From the NCBI GenBank assembly GCA_026391355.1, contig JAPLDH010000012.1, positions 1-64,000 of the forward strand: a DNA stretch of 64,000 bases, in the 5' to 3' direction. This DNA is from Bacteroidota bacterium (GTDB taxonomy: Bacteria > Bacteroidota > Bacteroidia > Bacteroidales > FEN-979). The translations under genes and the position numbers were made by a program. Below, piece after piece: positions 1 through 8,374 of the stretch. Every line of letters begins with the position of its first letter. Position 1 is the first letter of the stretch. The notes beneath the pieces are model-generated. The model was given only the letters and a program-made list of their open reading frames with translations, did not search any database and had not been told where the DNA came from.

Positions 1-71
1 GAGCCTTTGTTTATGATTGCTTTTAATTCTTCCACTTCGCCTTTGGTTAATTTTACTGTGTATCGTATCAT
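1..71 (-). CDS. IS630-type transposase, N-terminal fragment cut by window edge
   Basis: Reading from the ATG at 71 toward the window edge gives MIRYTVKLTKGEVEELKAII and a few more residues. This resembles the usual N-terminus of IS630/Tc1-like transposases of Bacteroidota (start, then LTxxExxEL, then a lysine/glycine turn). Only about 23 codons are visible, so intactness cannot be judged. It lies just downstream of the caspase operon in the same orientation and suggests a mobile element bounding that block. Family assignment is by eye from a short segment. Confidence 0.5.
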   Translation of the reverse strand, partial: MIRYTVKLTKGEVEELKAIINKG

Positions 72-87
72 GTTTGTATATTTTTTG

Positions 88-95
88 CAAATATA
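88..95 (-). promoter_or_regulatory. -7 box TATATTTG upstream of the transposase fragment
   Basis: On the minus strand TATATTTG fits the Bacteroidota -7 consensus TAnnTTTG and sits 16 bases before the transposase ATG. No clear -33 TTTG is seen at the usual distance. Confidence 0.45.
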
Positions 96-136
96 CAAAT
101 TTTATTTTAATCCGTCATATTATATTTAACTTAACA

Positions 137-319
137 CTAGTCGATCCTTATTAATTCATATTTTTCAGTTGTTATCCTTATTGGATATTTTCTGGAGAAA
201 AATTGTACAACTGGTAATTTTTCATCTCTGAAGTCCTTGATCATGTGGAAAATTTGTTCCTGACGATCATTAGCTAATGTTTTTTCATCTTTAAAAGATA
301 TTATTTGGGTAATATTATA
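137..319 (-). other. 60-codon open extension in frame with the upstream lipoprotein gene, after its TGA
   Basis: Directly after the TGA (320-322) of the HEAT-like lipoprotein gene, the same frame stays open for 60 codons to a TAG at 137-139. The translation looks protein-like: charged, with stretches such as DRQEQIFHMIKDFRDEK and ending TTEKYELIRID. An internal ATG (codon 26) could start a 35-residue peptide, but no start precedes the rest. It may be a former C-terminus cut off by a nonsense change, a remnant of another gene, or chance. No other gene is seen in 72-319. Confidence 0.35.
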
Positions 320-1951
320 TCAATTATTATTATTATTGCTATTCCACCATGTCTCCCAGTTATGTTTTTTGTGTCCGAATTTCTCACTACTGATAGATTC
401 AAGCGCCCTGACAGCATAGTCAGTTGCTTGATTATCTGATTCATCGATCCTCTGAATTAGAAATGGAATAATTTCTTTAGCTATTTTATCTTTCATGTCA
501 ATATTTGTAAACAAGGCTAATGCACATGCATAGTAAATCCGCTCTTTATCTGGAGTTTTCGAATCAATGAATTTTTGATACAGATCAGATTTTTTTATTT
601 TCGCCGTATTCTGAAGTGTTTCAACAAGAAAAGCAGAATACTTTGTTCTGATGTTCAATGAATCGTAGTATAACCAAATATTCTTTTCAGGTTTTATATT
701 CCATAAGATCGCGGCAGCATTTTCCCTTACTGAATAAGAACCGGAAAAATCGTATTCGGGTAAATTCTTTCTATCAGGTTTTATCGTGACTGTCGTTTTA
801 CTGACGGGACCATCAATGTAAGTCCTGCTTTTTCCTCCTAAAGAATACGAGTAAGTTGAATACGTATGGGTCGATCCAAGTAAATAATTATTTTTTACTG
901 AATCTCCCGGTGTTCTTAACAACCTGTCAAAAAAGTTAGCTATTGTGTCTAATGAAAGAACATTCATGGAAAGAAGATTTTCCAGACATTTCCTTTTTAT
1001 GAAGCCATGTATTTCATTATTTTGTTCATTAATATTGCTTTTATCAGAATCCTTTGAATATTTTCTAATTAACTTTATGAAGGAAAGCACATTCTTATCA
1101 CTCATCTCCTGTTGAACTTTATCTAAGCGGGATATAAATAAATTTTCGCTGGGAAGATAAGCTTCAAGGTCTGTACAAAATTGCTTATAGATATCAGCAA
1201 GAAGCCTGGGGTAATAGAAATCACCGGTAAAATCAGCGTTATATAGCCATAGTATCTTACGGATTTTCGGTATTGAATAGGTTTTTGAAAACATAATTTG
1301 TTTTGTTTCATTATCAATGAAGTTCAGGTTAACGGATAGTTCGTTGGAAGCGCTTCCAGCAGGAAAACCGATTATCCAGAGTAGAGGTCCCAGAAAGCTT
1401 AGCCCGTATGAATTAACTGTGGAAAAATAATTTGTATTCAATATCTTTCCCGTGATGATATAATCGCAACCGTTTCTGAAAACTGTATCCAGGTAATTTT
1501 CATCCATGCATTTACAGGTGAAATAGTTTGTCTTACTCAATTCGGCAGATAAATTCCTGTTGGATGCATGAACACCCTGGAAGTAGCCTGTTTTACGTAA
1601 TTCATCTGATAATGCCGTGGCAAAATCGAACCGGGGATCAAATTTTGACCAATCTCCAGTTGATACATGCTTTAAATTCTGTTCGGGTACACTTAGTTTC
1701 TCATATCCAAATGGCATCAACGGACAAAGGAACAGAAGCGTATTCTCGTGATTTTTTCTCTCTCTTTGATCTTCAAAAGGAAGAATAAGAACTTTCTTTG
1801 CATTCGGAATTTTTGCGGATTGAATATATTCATTTGGTTTATAAACCCAAACATTCCGCAATGCACGAGGATTACAACTTTCAAAAGTTAGTAAAGCAAC
1901 AAAGACAATATGGATAAAAATTTTCCCATTTGAAATGTAAGTTGTTTTCAT
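320..1951 (-). CDS. Predicted lipoprotein with HEAT-like C-terminus, last gene of the caspase operon
   Basis: A 543-residue protein with a lipoprotein signal: hydrophobic stretch about residues 11-22 and lipobox FESC with Cys26, predicting envelope anchoring. Residues about 50-240 contain a VLILPFEDQR start and FATALSDELRKTGYF, recalling envelope lipoproteins that assemble an exported factor (weak resemblance). Residues about 410-540 look like alpha-helical HEAT-type repeats ending in a WETWW motif. The tail is asparagine-rich, encoded by an (AAT)5 run just before TGA. It lies 57 bases after the caspase-family gene and is probably co-transcribed. Function is unknown; role in the same envelope system is inferred from position only. 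Confidence 0.75.
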   Translation of the reverse strand: MKTTYISNGKIFIHIVFVALLTFESCNPRALRNVWVYKPNEYIQSAKIPNAKKVLILPFEDQRERKNHENTLLFLCPLMPFGYEKLSVPEQNLKHVSTGDWSKFDPRFDFATALSDELRKTGYFQGVHASNRNLSAELSKTNYFTCKCMDENYLDTVFRNGCDYIITGKILNTNYFSTVNSYGLSFLGPLLWIIGFPAGSASNELSVNLNFIDNETKQIMFSKTYSIPKIRKILWLYNADFTGDFYYPRLLADIYKQFCTDLEAYLPSENLFISRLDKVQQEMSDKNVLSFIKLIRKYSKDSDKSNINEQNNEIHGFIKRKCLENLLSMNVLSLDTIANFFDRLLRTPGDSVKNNYLLGSTHTYSTYSYSLGGKSRTYIDGPVSKTTVTIKPDRKNLPEYDFSGSYSVRENAAAILWNIKPEKNIWLYYDSLNIRTKYSAFLVETLQNTAKIKKSDLYQKFIDSKTPDKERIYYACALALFTNIDMKDKIAKEIIPFLIQRIDESDNQATDYAVRALESISSEKFGHKKHNWETWWNSNNNNN

Positions 1952-2008
1952 GATTATAACCCTCCCTCCTTAGTCCAATTTAATTCGAAAATATTTTTCT
2001 GGTGCTGG

Positions 2009-4570
2009 TTAAAATTCAATTAATACCCTGCTCTCATCCCCATAAAACTCAGGTGTCTGAAGGCCTCGAATCTTCGTAGATGTTTGCGTTACATTCGAAA
2101 TAATGTATTGTTTCAGTTCTCCCAGGGTGATCTTTTTATCTCCATTTGAATCAGCATATCCTTGCAATCCTGCTGCAAGGAAATAAGTAAAAAGACCACA
2201 TTCTGCAACATCATATCCCAGGCTGGTTTCTGCACCGCTTGATGAGGTTATGATTGTAAAATCCGGGTTTCCCAACCATGGTTTTTTGGGTTTGATAAGA
2301 ATCCCTTTCCCACCGGTAAGGTTTTCAGATATGAACGTTTCAGTGGCTTTGGATACCCCGGTAAAACAAGCATCCAGGATTATAGTGACACTTTTAGCAC
2401 CGAGATTATTGAGGTTTTCATACAATGTTTCCAGGTTATAACCCTGCATTTTCAACCTCGATATTCTCCCGTCTGCCGGGAACAGATAGACATTTTCACC
2501 CGATTTATCAGGAAGCCCATGCCCTGAATAATACACGAATACCTCTGAAACCCCTTTTATTACTGCTTTCTGTAATTCACCTCCATCTGCATCGAATTTA
2601 TTATCAAAAAAGAATCCGGTAACATCCTTGTCTGAATAATAATATACTTTCTCGATACCGAGACTCTTTTGAAAATATTCCTTCATCAGTTTTCCATCAT
2701 TTGACGCATAGTGTGCTGGAGCCAATTCACTATATTTCTCAACCCCAATGACAATCCCGATCGAATTCGGACGTTTTGTCTTTGATGGGACAACATTCCT
2801 GATATCGATCAAATTCTGTGTTGAAGCGGTAATTTTATTGGAAGGAGTGATGATGCTAGCCTTTTTCACTTCAGTAAAATCCGGTGTAACCGTTAATGTG
2901 TTAATTTCAGGAGGTACCTGGTTCAGAAATACGGGCAACTGAAAATCAGTCAAACTGCCTCTTCCAACGTCTTCATGCAGCGTCAGAAAAACCGGAAGTT
3001 TTTCAGCAGAGTTAACCAGTTTATTCGGACTAAGATAAAATTCAAAGGTTTTAATTTTACCGGGATCGATCGTTTCCAAATTTCCGGAATTATTATCAAT
3101 ATAAATATTTGGATCCTTCGAGGTAACTGAATACATCGTTCCAAGTGCCTCTCCTTGTCCTGTATTTTGAACTGTCACCCTGACTTTCACTTTTTCACCG
3201 GGTTGAACTTTTCCATCTTTGATGATAGCGCTCACATCGTCACCACTATCAATTATTTCTAACCCGGAAAATACCAATTCCGGTTTCCTGTAAGCCAATG
3301 TTGTCACATCTACATATGCAGAATCCATATTATATCTAAAATATTCCCTGCCGGAAATTTTTATGTGGTGCGCGGCAGTTCTCACATCAACATCGGCTCT
3401 GATGGGTATTTTTATTTCTGCAGTTTCATCTGGGTCAATCAATGGAATCGTTTCGGATCCTAAATAAAAAGCCGGGTCTTTAACGGTATCAGATAATAAA
3501 ACATTCAACCGGTAAGCCGTTCCACTGCCCTTATTCGTAATTTTTAGCTTAAGCCTTGCTGATTCTCTTGCTTCTATGATCCCATCATGGGTATCATCCT
3601 CAAATTGGATTTCTGTAAATAAATTTGGAGGATCCCTCCTGATTGGCTCTTCATGGGCCAGCGTTTCGTTAATTTCACTAATCCTGTCTTTTACCACAGT
3701 TGAGTAAGGGTTTATCTTTAATGCTGATAAATATGCTTTTTTCGCTTCTGCATATTTATTGTACCTCTTATAGGAATCCCCGAGTTCAAAAGCAATCTGG
3801 AAAGGCGATTTATTATTTATATGGAAAACGCTGCTGCTGGTCACCAGTGACTCCTTATTCCGGTTAAAATAATACTTGTCATTAATTTGCTTTGCTTTTG
3901 AATTTTCCTTATGGATTTTTGAAGCAAGCACTATTTTATCGATAGTCCATATAAGTGCGGCAGAGCCGAGAAGACCATAGGAAATATATTGTTGTAAAGT
4001 AGATTTGTCATAAAGTTTTTTAATTTCATCCTGATTATAGGAGTTCTTATACTGATTATAAGTAGTTGAACTTAATTGGTTGAAATAAATACCACCTCCC
4101 AGAAAGCCATAAGTAAAGAACCCTTTCACCCATGTTCCCTTATGTTTTGGAAGCTGATAATCTCCTGCACCGGGATATATTGCAGAGAGGCCAAGGCATT
4201 TCACGGCATTGATGCGCTGCATGCTTTGAGCCATGATCTTTACCATAATATCGTCATCGAGGATCATTCCATCTTTAGCGACATTCCAGATGATTTTATG
4301 TGTTGTTCCTCCGGGTACTATCGTGTTGACATCGCCTGAAAGGGTTACCGGAGTGATCTTATTCCCGGGATCTTTATAAATCTCGGCAGTGACAAAGAAT
4401 GTCTCAAATGAACCGGCATTGGCAATTTCATAAGTGATAATGAGCTGCCCCTCTGAATAAATCAATGAGATGTTCTGAATCTCGGGATCGCCTGCTGACA
4501 TGCTTTTAAATGGTAAAACCAAAGCCGGCAATAAAAAAGTACAGATAACAAGGAATTTTATAGCTTTCAT
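2009..4570 (-). CDS. Exported, membrane-anchored caspase-family (peptidase C14) protein
   Basis: An 853-residue cysteine peptidase candidate. Order: signal peptide (about 1-26), an Ig-like region to about 115, a two-helix membrane hairpin (about 124-216, with SAIYPGAGDYQ, similar to DUF5683-type segments), TPR-like helices (about 256-300), beta-rich CARDB-like domains (about 330-560), and a caspase domain from about 604. The catalytic dyad is visible: His684 in YYSGHG and Cys735 in LDACFTG. A canonical 12-residue EF-hand loop (Asp807 to Glu818, DSNGDKKITLGE) lies near the end, so calcium dependence is plausible. The signal peptide plus two-helix hairpin puts the catalytic domain outside the cytoplasm (inference). 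Sixteen bases or fewer separate it from the preceding lipoprotein gene. Substrate unknown. Confidence 0.88.
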   Translation of the reverse strand: MKAIKFLVICTFLLPALVLPFKSMSAGDPEIQNISLIYSEGQLIITYEIANAGSFETFFVTAEIYKDPGNKITPVTLSGDVNTIVPGGTTHKIIWNVAKDGMILDDDIMVKIMAQSMQRINAVKCLGLSAIYPGAGDYQLPKHKGTWVKGFFTYGFLGGGIYFNQLSSTTYNQYKNSYNQDEIKKLYDKSTLQQYISYGLLGSAALIWTIDKIVLASKIHKENSKAKQINDKYYFNRNKESLVTSSSVFHINNKSPFQIAFELGDSYKRYNKYAEAKKAYLSALKINPYSTVVKDRISEINETLAHEEPIRRDPPNLFTEIQFEDDTHDGIIEARESARLKLKITNKGSGTAYRLNVLLSDTVKDPAFYLGSETIPLIDPDETAEIKIPIRADVDVRTAAHHIKISGREYFRYNMDSAYVDVTTLAYRKPELVFSGLEIIDSGDDVSAIIKDGKVQPGEKVKVRVTVQNTGQGEALGTMYSVTSKDPNIYIDNNSGNLETIDPGKIKTFEFYLSPNKLVNSAEKLPVFLTLHEDVGRGSLTDFQLPVFLNQVPPEINTLTVTPDFTEVKKASIITPSNKITASTQNLIDIRNVVPSKTKRPNSIGIVIGVEKYSELAPAHYASNDGKLMKEYFQKSLGIEKVYYYSDKDVTGFFFDNKFDADGGELQKAVIKGVSEVFVYYSGHGLPDKSGENVYLFPADGRISRLKMQGYNLETLYENLNNLGAKSVTIILDACFTGVSKATETFISENLTGGKGILIKPKKPWLGNPDFTIITSSSGAETSLGYDVAECGLFTYFLAAGLQGYADSNGDKKITLGELKQYIISNVTQTSTKIRGLQTPEFYGDESRVLIEF

Positions 4571-4585
4571 AACCAGCAGAGTTTA

Positions 4586-6625
4586 TTATTTCTTTTTTGC
4601 GTCTTTCCGTACACAACGAACATTACCAAGAGTTTCTTTACCATAGTCAGCCCAAGAATAACAACTAGATGTATATGTACTCCTCCATGCGGTCGTTGAA
4701 TCTATCTCTGACGAGCTCCAATACCATCCGCTATAATTGCCTATCAAACTTTGATTGTCACACAAACAACCTAACTCATACCTTGAAGGCAGGTACCAAT
4801 CATTAAATCCCCAAGTAGGAGGAGTATTCAAATCATTACATATCTTAGCTGCATAAAGAACGCCACCATTATTTTGAAGTGCAAGTACAATTTTATCCGT
4901 ATTTCCTTTCCCGTCAGATGGAGAAATAGCATTGATAAAAGTTCCCCTCCTACCCCATTCTGCTAAGTAAAAATTATCTGTTGGGAAAGCATATAAAACA
5001 TACCCAAGGCTACTGCAAAAACAATATGGTACAGGGCTTGGATCTGTTGGAAAAAATGTCTGATTATCACTGTATGCTATAGTCCCACATGAATTTCTGG
5101 CATAAGCACGAGCATAATATGTTTTTCCTGGCAAAAGACCAGTTAACGTGCTTTGATACTGCCCTAATAATGAAGCATAAGTATGCGTGGTACTATCATC
5201 CCCTGATCTATAAAGTGGATTTGGGTTGCGAGACCAACAGTGTCCATACTCAAGAACAAGTGTATTTCCTTCATTATCAATGGAACCCTTTATAATTGCT
5301 GTAGTACGTGAAACATTGATTGTGTCACCACAAGTAACGGTTGGGCATTCCAAGTCAGGAGTTGAGAAACTGTCTTCATTACTATAAACAGTACCTGCAC
5401 TGTTGCGCGCGTATGCCTTGTAATAATATATAGTATTTGGTGTTAAACCGGTTAATTGGCTGTAAAAATATCCTATTGATGCTGTATCAGTGAAGGTTGT
5501 TTTATAATTACTAATCGTGGGATTGTTAGTTACTGACCAGCAATGTCCATACTGGGTAACCTTAGTATTTCCAAGGTCCTTTAAATGACCGCAAGCTTTC
5601 GCTGATATGGGGGTTTTATCTGATATTCCACAATAATCGACTTGAGGAGGAATATATATAAGTGCACCAATATCAATCACATTTCCGTAACATGGACCTG
5701 CATAATTCGTGGCATAGGCTCTTACATAATAGGTTCTCCCCGGAATTAAGTTTTTCAGTTGACTGGTATAAACTCCCAGATAGGAAGCAGACCACAGATC
5801 GGTTGTATCGTTTGATATAGTGGGAAAATGATTTGTATCCGACCAGCAATGACCGTGATGTACGACGCTACTATTGCCCAGGTAAGTAATATTACCATCG
5901 ACTTTGGCAGTCGAAGTTCCTATTTCATGCGGATTCTGCGTTATGACCGTAGCACAAATTGGTATTTCCCCAGATTGAGTTATTGTAGCTTTACTTGATA
6001 ATGCCCCTCCTTTTTCTGTTGCAGTAATTGTTGCAGATCTTCCATCGAAAGAATTGTTTGCTGTTGCACAGAGTTGAAGTATGAATGTCATAGGTCCGGT
6101 TCCCGAATCGGGAGGTTTAATTGACAACCATTCAGGATTGCTGGATACTGCTTTCCAGGAAATATTTGATTTAACAAATGCATGGTGACAACTATCTGCG
6201 GGTCCGATATTCTGAAGGACAGGCAGGATCTTCAGAAAGGCCTGCATTGGAAAAGAAATATCAGCGCCATAGTAAACCGGGTCGCCATCATTCGCATAGG
6301 CTCTTACGTGATAACTGCCGGCAGTCATGGATGTATCCGCAGTAAAAGGACCAATTGAAGGATTCTTCCCTTTAGATAGTATATGGTCATTTATTGTTGG
6401 ATTGGCTGTCGTGCCCCAGCAGAATCCATAATCAATGATGGAATTATCACCGATCTCCAGGATCGTTCCGTGAAATTCCATCCAGGCACTGTCGGCATTG
6501 TATTGCGCAGCATCGGTGGAAATCTTTGGGATCCGTTCTTTCTTTTTGCAGGAAGATTCTGAAATGATAACAGAACTGACGACTATCCAGATGAGCCAAA
6601 ATGAACCTTTTATTTTACTTTTCAT
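4586..6625 (-). CDS. Lipoprotein with repeated FN3-like domains and DUF1566-type C-terminus
   Basis: A 679-residue predicted surface lipoprotein with lipobox SESSC (Cys26). Residues about 35-130 and then three clear copies (about 220-480) share a YGHCWS ... LTGLxPxxTYYxRAYAxNxxG pattern, typical of FN3-like repeats in Bacteroidota surface proteins. A BACON-like beta segment lies about 130-215. The C-terminal about 140 residues (WYLPSRYEL ... YWSSSE ... VRCVRKD) match DUF1566/Fib_succ_major-type domains. It probably acts as a binding or adhesive partner at the surface. It precedes the caspase gene by 15 bases, and a hairpin in the spacer upstream might lower its expression relative to the first five genes. 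Confidence 0.8.
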   Translation of the reverse strand: MKSKIKGSFWLIWIVVSSVIISESSCKKKERIPKISTDAAQYNADSAWMEFHGTILEIGDNSIIDYGFCWGTTANPTINDHILSKGKNPSIGPFTADTSMTAGSYHVRAYANDGDPVYYGADISFPMQAFLKILPVLQNIGPADSCHHAFVKSNISWKAVSSNPEWLSIKPPDSGTGPMTFILQLCATANNSFDGRSATITATEKGGALSSKATITQSGEIPICATVITQNPHEIGTSTAKVDGNITYLGNSSVVHHGHCWSDTNHFPTISNDTTDLWSASYLGVYTSQLKNLIPGRTYYVRAYATNYAGPCYGNVIDIGALIYIPPQVDYCGISDKTPISAKACGHLKDLGNTKVTQYGHCWSVTNNPTISNYKTTFTDTASIGYFYSQLTGLTPNTIYYYKAYARNSAGTVYSNEDSFSTPDLECPTVTCGDTINVSRTTAIIKGSIDNEGNTLVLEYGHCWSRNPNPLYRSGDDSTTHTYASLLGQYQSTLTGLLPGKTYYARAYARNSCGTIAYSDNQTFFPTDPSPVPYCFCSSLGYVLYAFPTDNFYLAEWGRRGTFINAISPSDGKGNTDKIVLALQNNGGVLYAAKICNDLNTPPTWGFNDWYLPSRYELGCLCDNQSLIGNYSGWYWSSSEIDSTTAWRSTYTSSCYSWADYGKETLGNVRCVRKDAKKK

Positions 6626-6670
6626 ATACCAATTTGATTTACATCATGTAATTCTTATATTATTTGCCTT

Positions 6671-6711
6671 AAAGAAAGGAGATGGTTATAAGATCACCAT
6701 TTCCTCTCTTT
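6671..6711 (-). terminator. Imperfect hairpin between the LPP20-like and DUF1566 genes
   Basis: The arms 6678-6686 and 6696-6704 pair with one mismatch around a 9-base loop, extended by A-rich/T-rich flanks. There is no long U-run, so it may attenuate rather than end the operon transcript. Confidence 0.35.
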
Positions 6712-6719
6712 GTACAACT

Positions 6720-7364
6720 TTAAAAATCCATTAAACCATCAAGCTTATCTTGTATAATTTTTGTCTTATCTTCCAATTCTTTTCGTATGATTTTTTTGGC
6801 AAGCTCTTTTGCACTTCGGAAATCATATGCAAGCCGGATATTGACCTCGATGTTTTTCCCGACCTTTCTATAGATCTCCACAAGGGGAATGGTTCTGCCA
6901 AGTTCCTGGGCGATGATGCTTTTCGCAGCGGCTACTGTTTGCGTTACTGAAGCGGCATCTTCGTTGTTTAATTGTTGGTTGGCAATGTTGTTCTCAACGA
7001 AGGCGGCAACCTGGGTTGTAATGCTTCCGGCAATATTCAGCTTTGCTGTTTCATTTGCCTGCAACTTTGCAGCAGTCTGGGATTCAGCAACAGAATTCCC
7101 CGATTCAACAATATATAACGGGTATCCCTTGTCATCCACCATCAATTGTTTCAGCCATGCGTTTTCAAGTTGTTTATCAAGGAGCAATGCTCCCGGAGCC
7201 ACATAGTACCCTTCTTTAATCAGTTTTTTCGCTTCCCTGCGCGCCTGTCTGACGGATTTGGTTTTAAGCTGGTCTTTGATCTCTTTATCCGATTGGGCAC
7301 GCAAGGGATAGGCAATGATCATTACAATCACAATCATCATTGACATTTTGAATAACTTTTTCAT
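6720..7364 (-). CDS. LPP20-like secreted protein
   Basis: A 214-residue exported protein with a signal peptide (about 1-23, cleavage near LRAQS). The body is helical and carries ESQTAAKLQANETAKLNIAG and later IEVNIRLAYDFRSAKELA, the layout of LPP20-type domains found in bacterial envelope proteins. It lies between the DUF4384 gene (79-base gap) and the DUF1566 lipoprotein gene. Its N-terminal partner gene also has an LPP20/FlgT-like segment, so two related modules are made from one operon. Biochemical role unknown. Confidence 0.68.
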   Translation of the reverse strand: MKKLFKMSMMIVIVMIIAYPLRAQSDKEIKDQLKTKSVRQARREAKKLIKEGYYVAPGALLLDKQLENAWLKQLMVDDKGYPLYIVESGNSVAESQTAAKLQANETAKLNIAGSITTQVAAFVENNIANQQLNNEDAASVTQTVAAAKSIIAQELGRTIPLVEIYRKVGKNIEVNIRLAYDFRSAKELAKKIIRKELEDKTKIIQDKLDGLMDF

Positions 7365-7443
7365 GGGCTTGTTTATTTAAAGTTAATGTTTTCTGTTAAG
7401 TACCATTTGTTTATAGTTTGTGACAAGCAATTCTGAATTTTTT

Positions 7444-8358
7444 TTATTTGCTTGAAATTTTTATTCTTACCTGTGCATCAATAAACCCGGGATTTTTTGC
7501 CCGGTTGTCTGCCAGCCATTTCTCAAATTCTTTTATACTTAACGATTTTGGTATGATGTAATCTTCTTTATATAGATTACTTTTTGCTTCATTGTTTAAT
7601 ATTGGTTTGAAGTATGGAACTTCAGAAAATACTATTAAAACTTTATTGTATTCCATCTGTTTTAGCGTAAACAATTCACATTCGTCAGGTGTTTCGGGGT
7701 AATTCACATTTTTTACATTTTTTGAAAACAGGATATAATCTGTATCTGCTTTTATTAATCCTGTGCTTATTTCTTTTCCTGTCATTGTGATATACGGGAA
7801 TAACCGATAGACTTTATCGCCATCATCCAGGAATACCGATAAATATCCGTCAACAGGACTTTTGAAATACAGAAAAAGGGATTCTCCGGTATAAAAGTCA
7901 GTTGCACGGCATAACTTATCAGGACAATTCAAGGTTTGAAATTGAATATTGGCTTTTTGTGTTGCCTCCCTGACTTTGCCTGATATATTACAAGTAATAA
8001 AGCTGACAAGTTCTTTCCCGTTTTTCGAGGAGTATATTTCCGTTTGCTTTGTGATCTTTTCATCGATTGTTTCGATCCATTCTCCTTTAACCTTAGTTGT
8101 TCCTATGATGTCATATTGAGTCCTACCATCTTTAATAATAATGTCTGTAACCTGTTCTACATATGTTCCGAACAGCTTTTCAATTGCATTTATTTTTGCT
8201 AATTCACGGGACTGATCACGGGCATCTTCTTCGGTCATATTCATTTCAATACGAACCTGTGCTTCTCCCCGCACCTGATATATCTCCTGGCAAATCGTTG
8301 TCCCCGGAAAATAAATGAAAATGAGGATTTGAAATAAAATGAGGATTTTTGTTTCCAT
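7444..8358 (-). CDS. DUF4384 domain protein with LPP20/FlgT-like N-terminal segment
   Basis: A 304-residue exported protein: signal peptide about 1-23, then a helical segment (about 30-130) with EDARDQSRELAKINAIEKLF, then a beta-rich domain (about 150-260) with LFLYFKSPVDGYLSVFLDDG and VYRLFPY, diagnostic of DUF4384. DUF4384 is commonly associated with, or fused to, bacterial caspase-like or kinase signalling proteins (family knowledge), which agrees with the caspase gene three positions downstream. The gap to the transglutaminase-like gene is 16 bases. I infer it is a sensory or adaptor component outside the inner membrane. Confidence 0.78.
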   Translation of the reverse strand: METKILILFQILIFIYFPGTTICQEIYQVRGEAQVRIEMNMTEEDARDQSRELAKINAIEKLFGTYVEQVTDIIIKDGRTQYDIIGTTKVKGEWIETIDEKITKQTEIYSSKNGKELVSFITCNISGKVREATQKANIQFQTLNCPDKLCRATDFYTGESLFLYFKSPVDGYLSVFLDDGDKVYRLFPYITMTGKEISTGLIKADTDYILFSKNVKNVNYPETPDECELFTLKQMEYNKVLIVFSEVPYFKPILNNEAKSNLYKEDYIIPKSLSIKEFEKWLADNRAKNPGFIDAQVRIKISSK

Positions 8359-8374
8359 TGGGGTTAGGATGATA

